This document shows positions 6,542 to 7,455 of a DNA stretch of 7,455 nt, one piece after another. The DNA is from Balneolaceae bacterium. Its GTDB lineage: Bacteria > Bacteroidota > Rhodothermia > Balneolales > Balneolaceae. Location of the stretch: NCBI GenBank assembly GCA_021767245.1, contig JAASTO010000132.1:1-7455 (forward strand), given 5' to 3'. The notes beneath the pieces were generated by a model that was not told the DNA's origin, made no database searches, and saw nothing but the letters and a program-made list of their open reading frames with translations. Each line of letters opens with the position of its first letter. Positions within the stretch are counted from its first letter, which is position 1. A program made the position numbers and the translations under genes.

Positions 6542-6655
6542 CATTTTGTTGAACCCCTTCAGGGTTCCGCTCACTCTCTGTTCATGCTTCCACGGGCGAA
6601 GTGAACGCGCATTCACTTCGCCCGTGGTTATTCATGTTCATCCCCATTCGGGGAT
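6542..6655 (-). repeat. Right copy of three-hairpin composite repeat, inverted
   Basis: Read on the - strand it repeats the order of the left copy: hairpin ATCCCC/GGGGAT (6640-6645, 6650-6655), linker ATGAATAAC (complement of 6627-6635), a strong hairpin, and AACCCTGAA-GGGGTT-AACAAAATG (6542-6566). The last 26 positions agree with 6025-6050 at about 22. The middle hairpin here is a perfect 16-bp stem (6590-6605 with 6612-6627) around CGCGCA. Confidence 0.7.
6590..6627. repeat. Perfect 16-bp hairpin within the right repeat
   Basis: CCACGGGCGAAGTGAA (6590-6605) is exactly complementary to 6612-6627, with the 6-base loop CGCGCA. It is the longest hairpin with a loop in the window. No T-run follows on either strand, so it is better read as a transposase-recognition or REP structure than as a terminator. 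Confidence 0.7.
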
Positions 6656-6659
6656 TTTT
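6640..6659 (+). terminator. Possible terminator after the transposase gene
   Basis: ATCCCC (6640-6645) pairs with GGGGAT (6650-6655) around ATTC, followed by T at 6655-6659. The hairpin belongs to the composite repeat, but the T-run adjoining it could make it terminate + strand transcription of the transposase. The short stem and T-run make this tentative. Confidence 0.35.
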
Positions 6660-6728
6660 AGGAAAATCAGCGAAAGACTCCCGTCTAAGTCTGCTAGACT
6701 CAGCAGAAAAAAATCTTGAATCAGCTAC

Positions 6729-6744
6729 TATCCGCAACATCCGC
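6729..6744. repeat. 16-bp inverted copy of part of the 5731-5823 element
   Basis: TATCCGCAACATCCGC here is the exact reverse complement of 5744-5759. It lies 4 bases beyond the stop of the kinase gene, on the far side of the transposase element from its partner. It is probably a fragment of the same repeat family. Confidence 0.5.
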
Positions 6745-6747
6745 CTT

Positions 6748-7455
6748 CTATTTGGATGTCTCTACAACTTCCTCCAAATCAACATCCAGCATATCACTCA
6801 AGATCTTCCTGCTTTCTGTGGTGTTGATGTGGGCCCCCATTTTCATGAGTAAGTTATAAAGCCCCAGGTGCACGCGTGTGGTGTATAAGAAATGCTGAGA
6901 ACCGCGAGGTTCATTGCCGATCGGCGCATCTTTTGTGAAATATTTGATGGTGTTTCGGTACTCTTCATTTCCAAAATCAAAAACCTCGTATTTATAAGGC
7001 TCTGCGAAGGTCATTCCATAGTTGCGTGCAAACTTAAAATAGCGTTCTTCATTTTCAGGGCTATCTGAGTCTGGGTTGATGACCTTGAGTTTCTCATAGA
7101 GGTCCCGGATGGCATCCTGGTCATCTTCCAAATGTGTGGGAAGCAGCCGCAGGTAATCCATAAAAAAGGATCTTGGGAATTTCTTAACGCATCCAAAATC
7201 GATGACACCCAATTTGCCATCATAGGTAAAAAGAAAATTTCCGGGGTGCGTATCGGCGTGAACGTAGTCCATATCCTGGATCTGCTGATGGAAGAAATCC
7301 CATAGCAACTGACCAAAATGATCACGGGTTTCCTGGTCCGGGTCTTCTTTAAGGAATTCTCCCAAATGCCGTCCTTCCAGATAGGTCATACATAGTACTT
7401 TATCGGTCGAAAACTCTTCGATCCACTCCGGCATTACAATGTTCAATCCACCAAA
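6748..7455 (-). CDS. ABC1/AarF/UbiB-family atypical kinase, C-terminal part
   Basis: The gene enters from the right edge; the frame is open through 7455 (F-G-G-L before N-I-V-M-P-E-W), so the start is outside and 235 residues are visible. They show the C-terminal part of the ABC1 (ADCK/UbiB) kinase-like fold: STDKVLCMTYLEGRHLGEFL (16-35), the ABC1 catalytic loop YVHADTHPGNFLF (64-76), and the metal-binding GVIDFGCVKKF (83-93). The usual loop is HADPHPGN; here Thr69 replaces the first Pro, while the key Asp, His and Asn are kept. Family members support ubiquinone or other isoprenoid-lipid metabolism through ATPase/kinase activity, often at the membrane; the substrate of this one is unknown. 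The C-terminus (about 120-235) is a less conserved helical extension. It ends with TAG at 6748-6750, next to repeats, with no clear terminator on its strand. Confidence 0.9.
   Translation of the reverse strand, partial: FGGLNIVMPEWIEEFSTDKVLCMTYLEGRHLGEFLKEDPDQETRDHFGQLLWDFFHQQIQDMDYVHADTHPGNFLFTYDGKLGVIDFGCVKKFPRSFFMDYLRLLPTHLEDDQDAIRDLYEKLKVINPDSDSPENEERYFKFARNYGMTFAEPYKYEVFDFGNEEYRNTIKYFTKDAPIGNEPRGSQHFLYTTRVHLGLYNLLMKMGAHINTTESRKILSDMLDVDLEEVVETSK

Larger units (their letters stand above)
5949..6655 (+). mobile_element. Probable IS200-like element bracketed by inverted composite repeats
   Basis: The unit consists of the left composite repeat, one Y1 transposase gene and the right composite repeat. 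True IS200/IS605 members lack terminal inverted repeats and instead have subterminal hairpins recognised as single strands, so these inverted composites are more like REP units around a REP-type transposase gene. The exact ends cannot be set from one copy; no target duplication is expected for this enzyme class. Confidence 0.5.

Noticed and set aside
6675..6707. Terminator of the ABC1 kinase gene on the - strand
   Set aside because: Short stems (TCTGCT/AGCAGA and AGACT/AGTCT) exist, but the T-run on the - strand comes before rather than after the first hairpin, and the second is only 5 bp with a 3-T tail.
6507..6852. Open frames on the + strand across the right repeat and kinase 3' end
   Set aside because: They are formed from palindromic repeats and the antisense of the ABC1 kinase gene; no family-like residue pattern is visible.

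Overview
The window carries ordinary chromosomal housekeeping and regulatory genes from a moderate-GC Gram-negative bacterium, broken by one repeat-rich patch around a small transposase. I lean towards the Bacteroidota/Balneolota group. The reasons are the A-rich leaders with no clear Shine-Dalgarno before most genes, a RecQ with an extra C-terminal helix-turn-helix domain, and three-hairpin repeats next to a Y1 transposase of a kind I associate with these phyla. This placement is inferred from gene style and is not proven.

Left part (1-2986, + strand): the 3' portion of a membrane-anchored SpoIIE/RsbU-type PPM phosphatase is followed after 42 bases by hflK, then hflC with a one-base gap. A strong hairpin and T-run at 2956-2986 ends the group. 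HflK and HflC are SPFH/prohibitin-like partners that form a membrane complex, known from other bacteria to surround the FtsH protease. No ftsH is visible here. The phosphatase may be co-transcribed with them, but a functional link is only inferred.

Middle (3007-5579): a small two-helix membrane protein of unknown function (+) converges on a complete 740-residue RecQ helicase (-). The gap between them holds a double-hairpin repeat with TCT loops and a weaker third palindrome.

Right part (5580-6747): there is no gene from 5580 to 6094. That stretch is built of several repeat types: a 36-bp perfect palindrome with GTAG/CTAC ends, a 93-bp element with imperfect inverted ends, a facing pair of GTAG hairpins, and a three-hairpin composite repeat. 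A 148-residue IS200-like Y1 (HUH) transposase follows. Beyond it lies an inverted copy of the same composite repeat, so the transposase gene sits between two matching, oppositely oriented repeats. The window ends in the C-terminal part of an ABC1/AarF/UbiB-family atypical kinase on the - strand, cut by the right edge.

I see no convincing new multi-gene system. The most interesting part is the repeat-bracketed transposase and the pile-up of different palindromic repeat families next to it.
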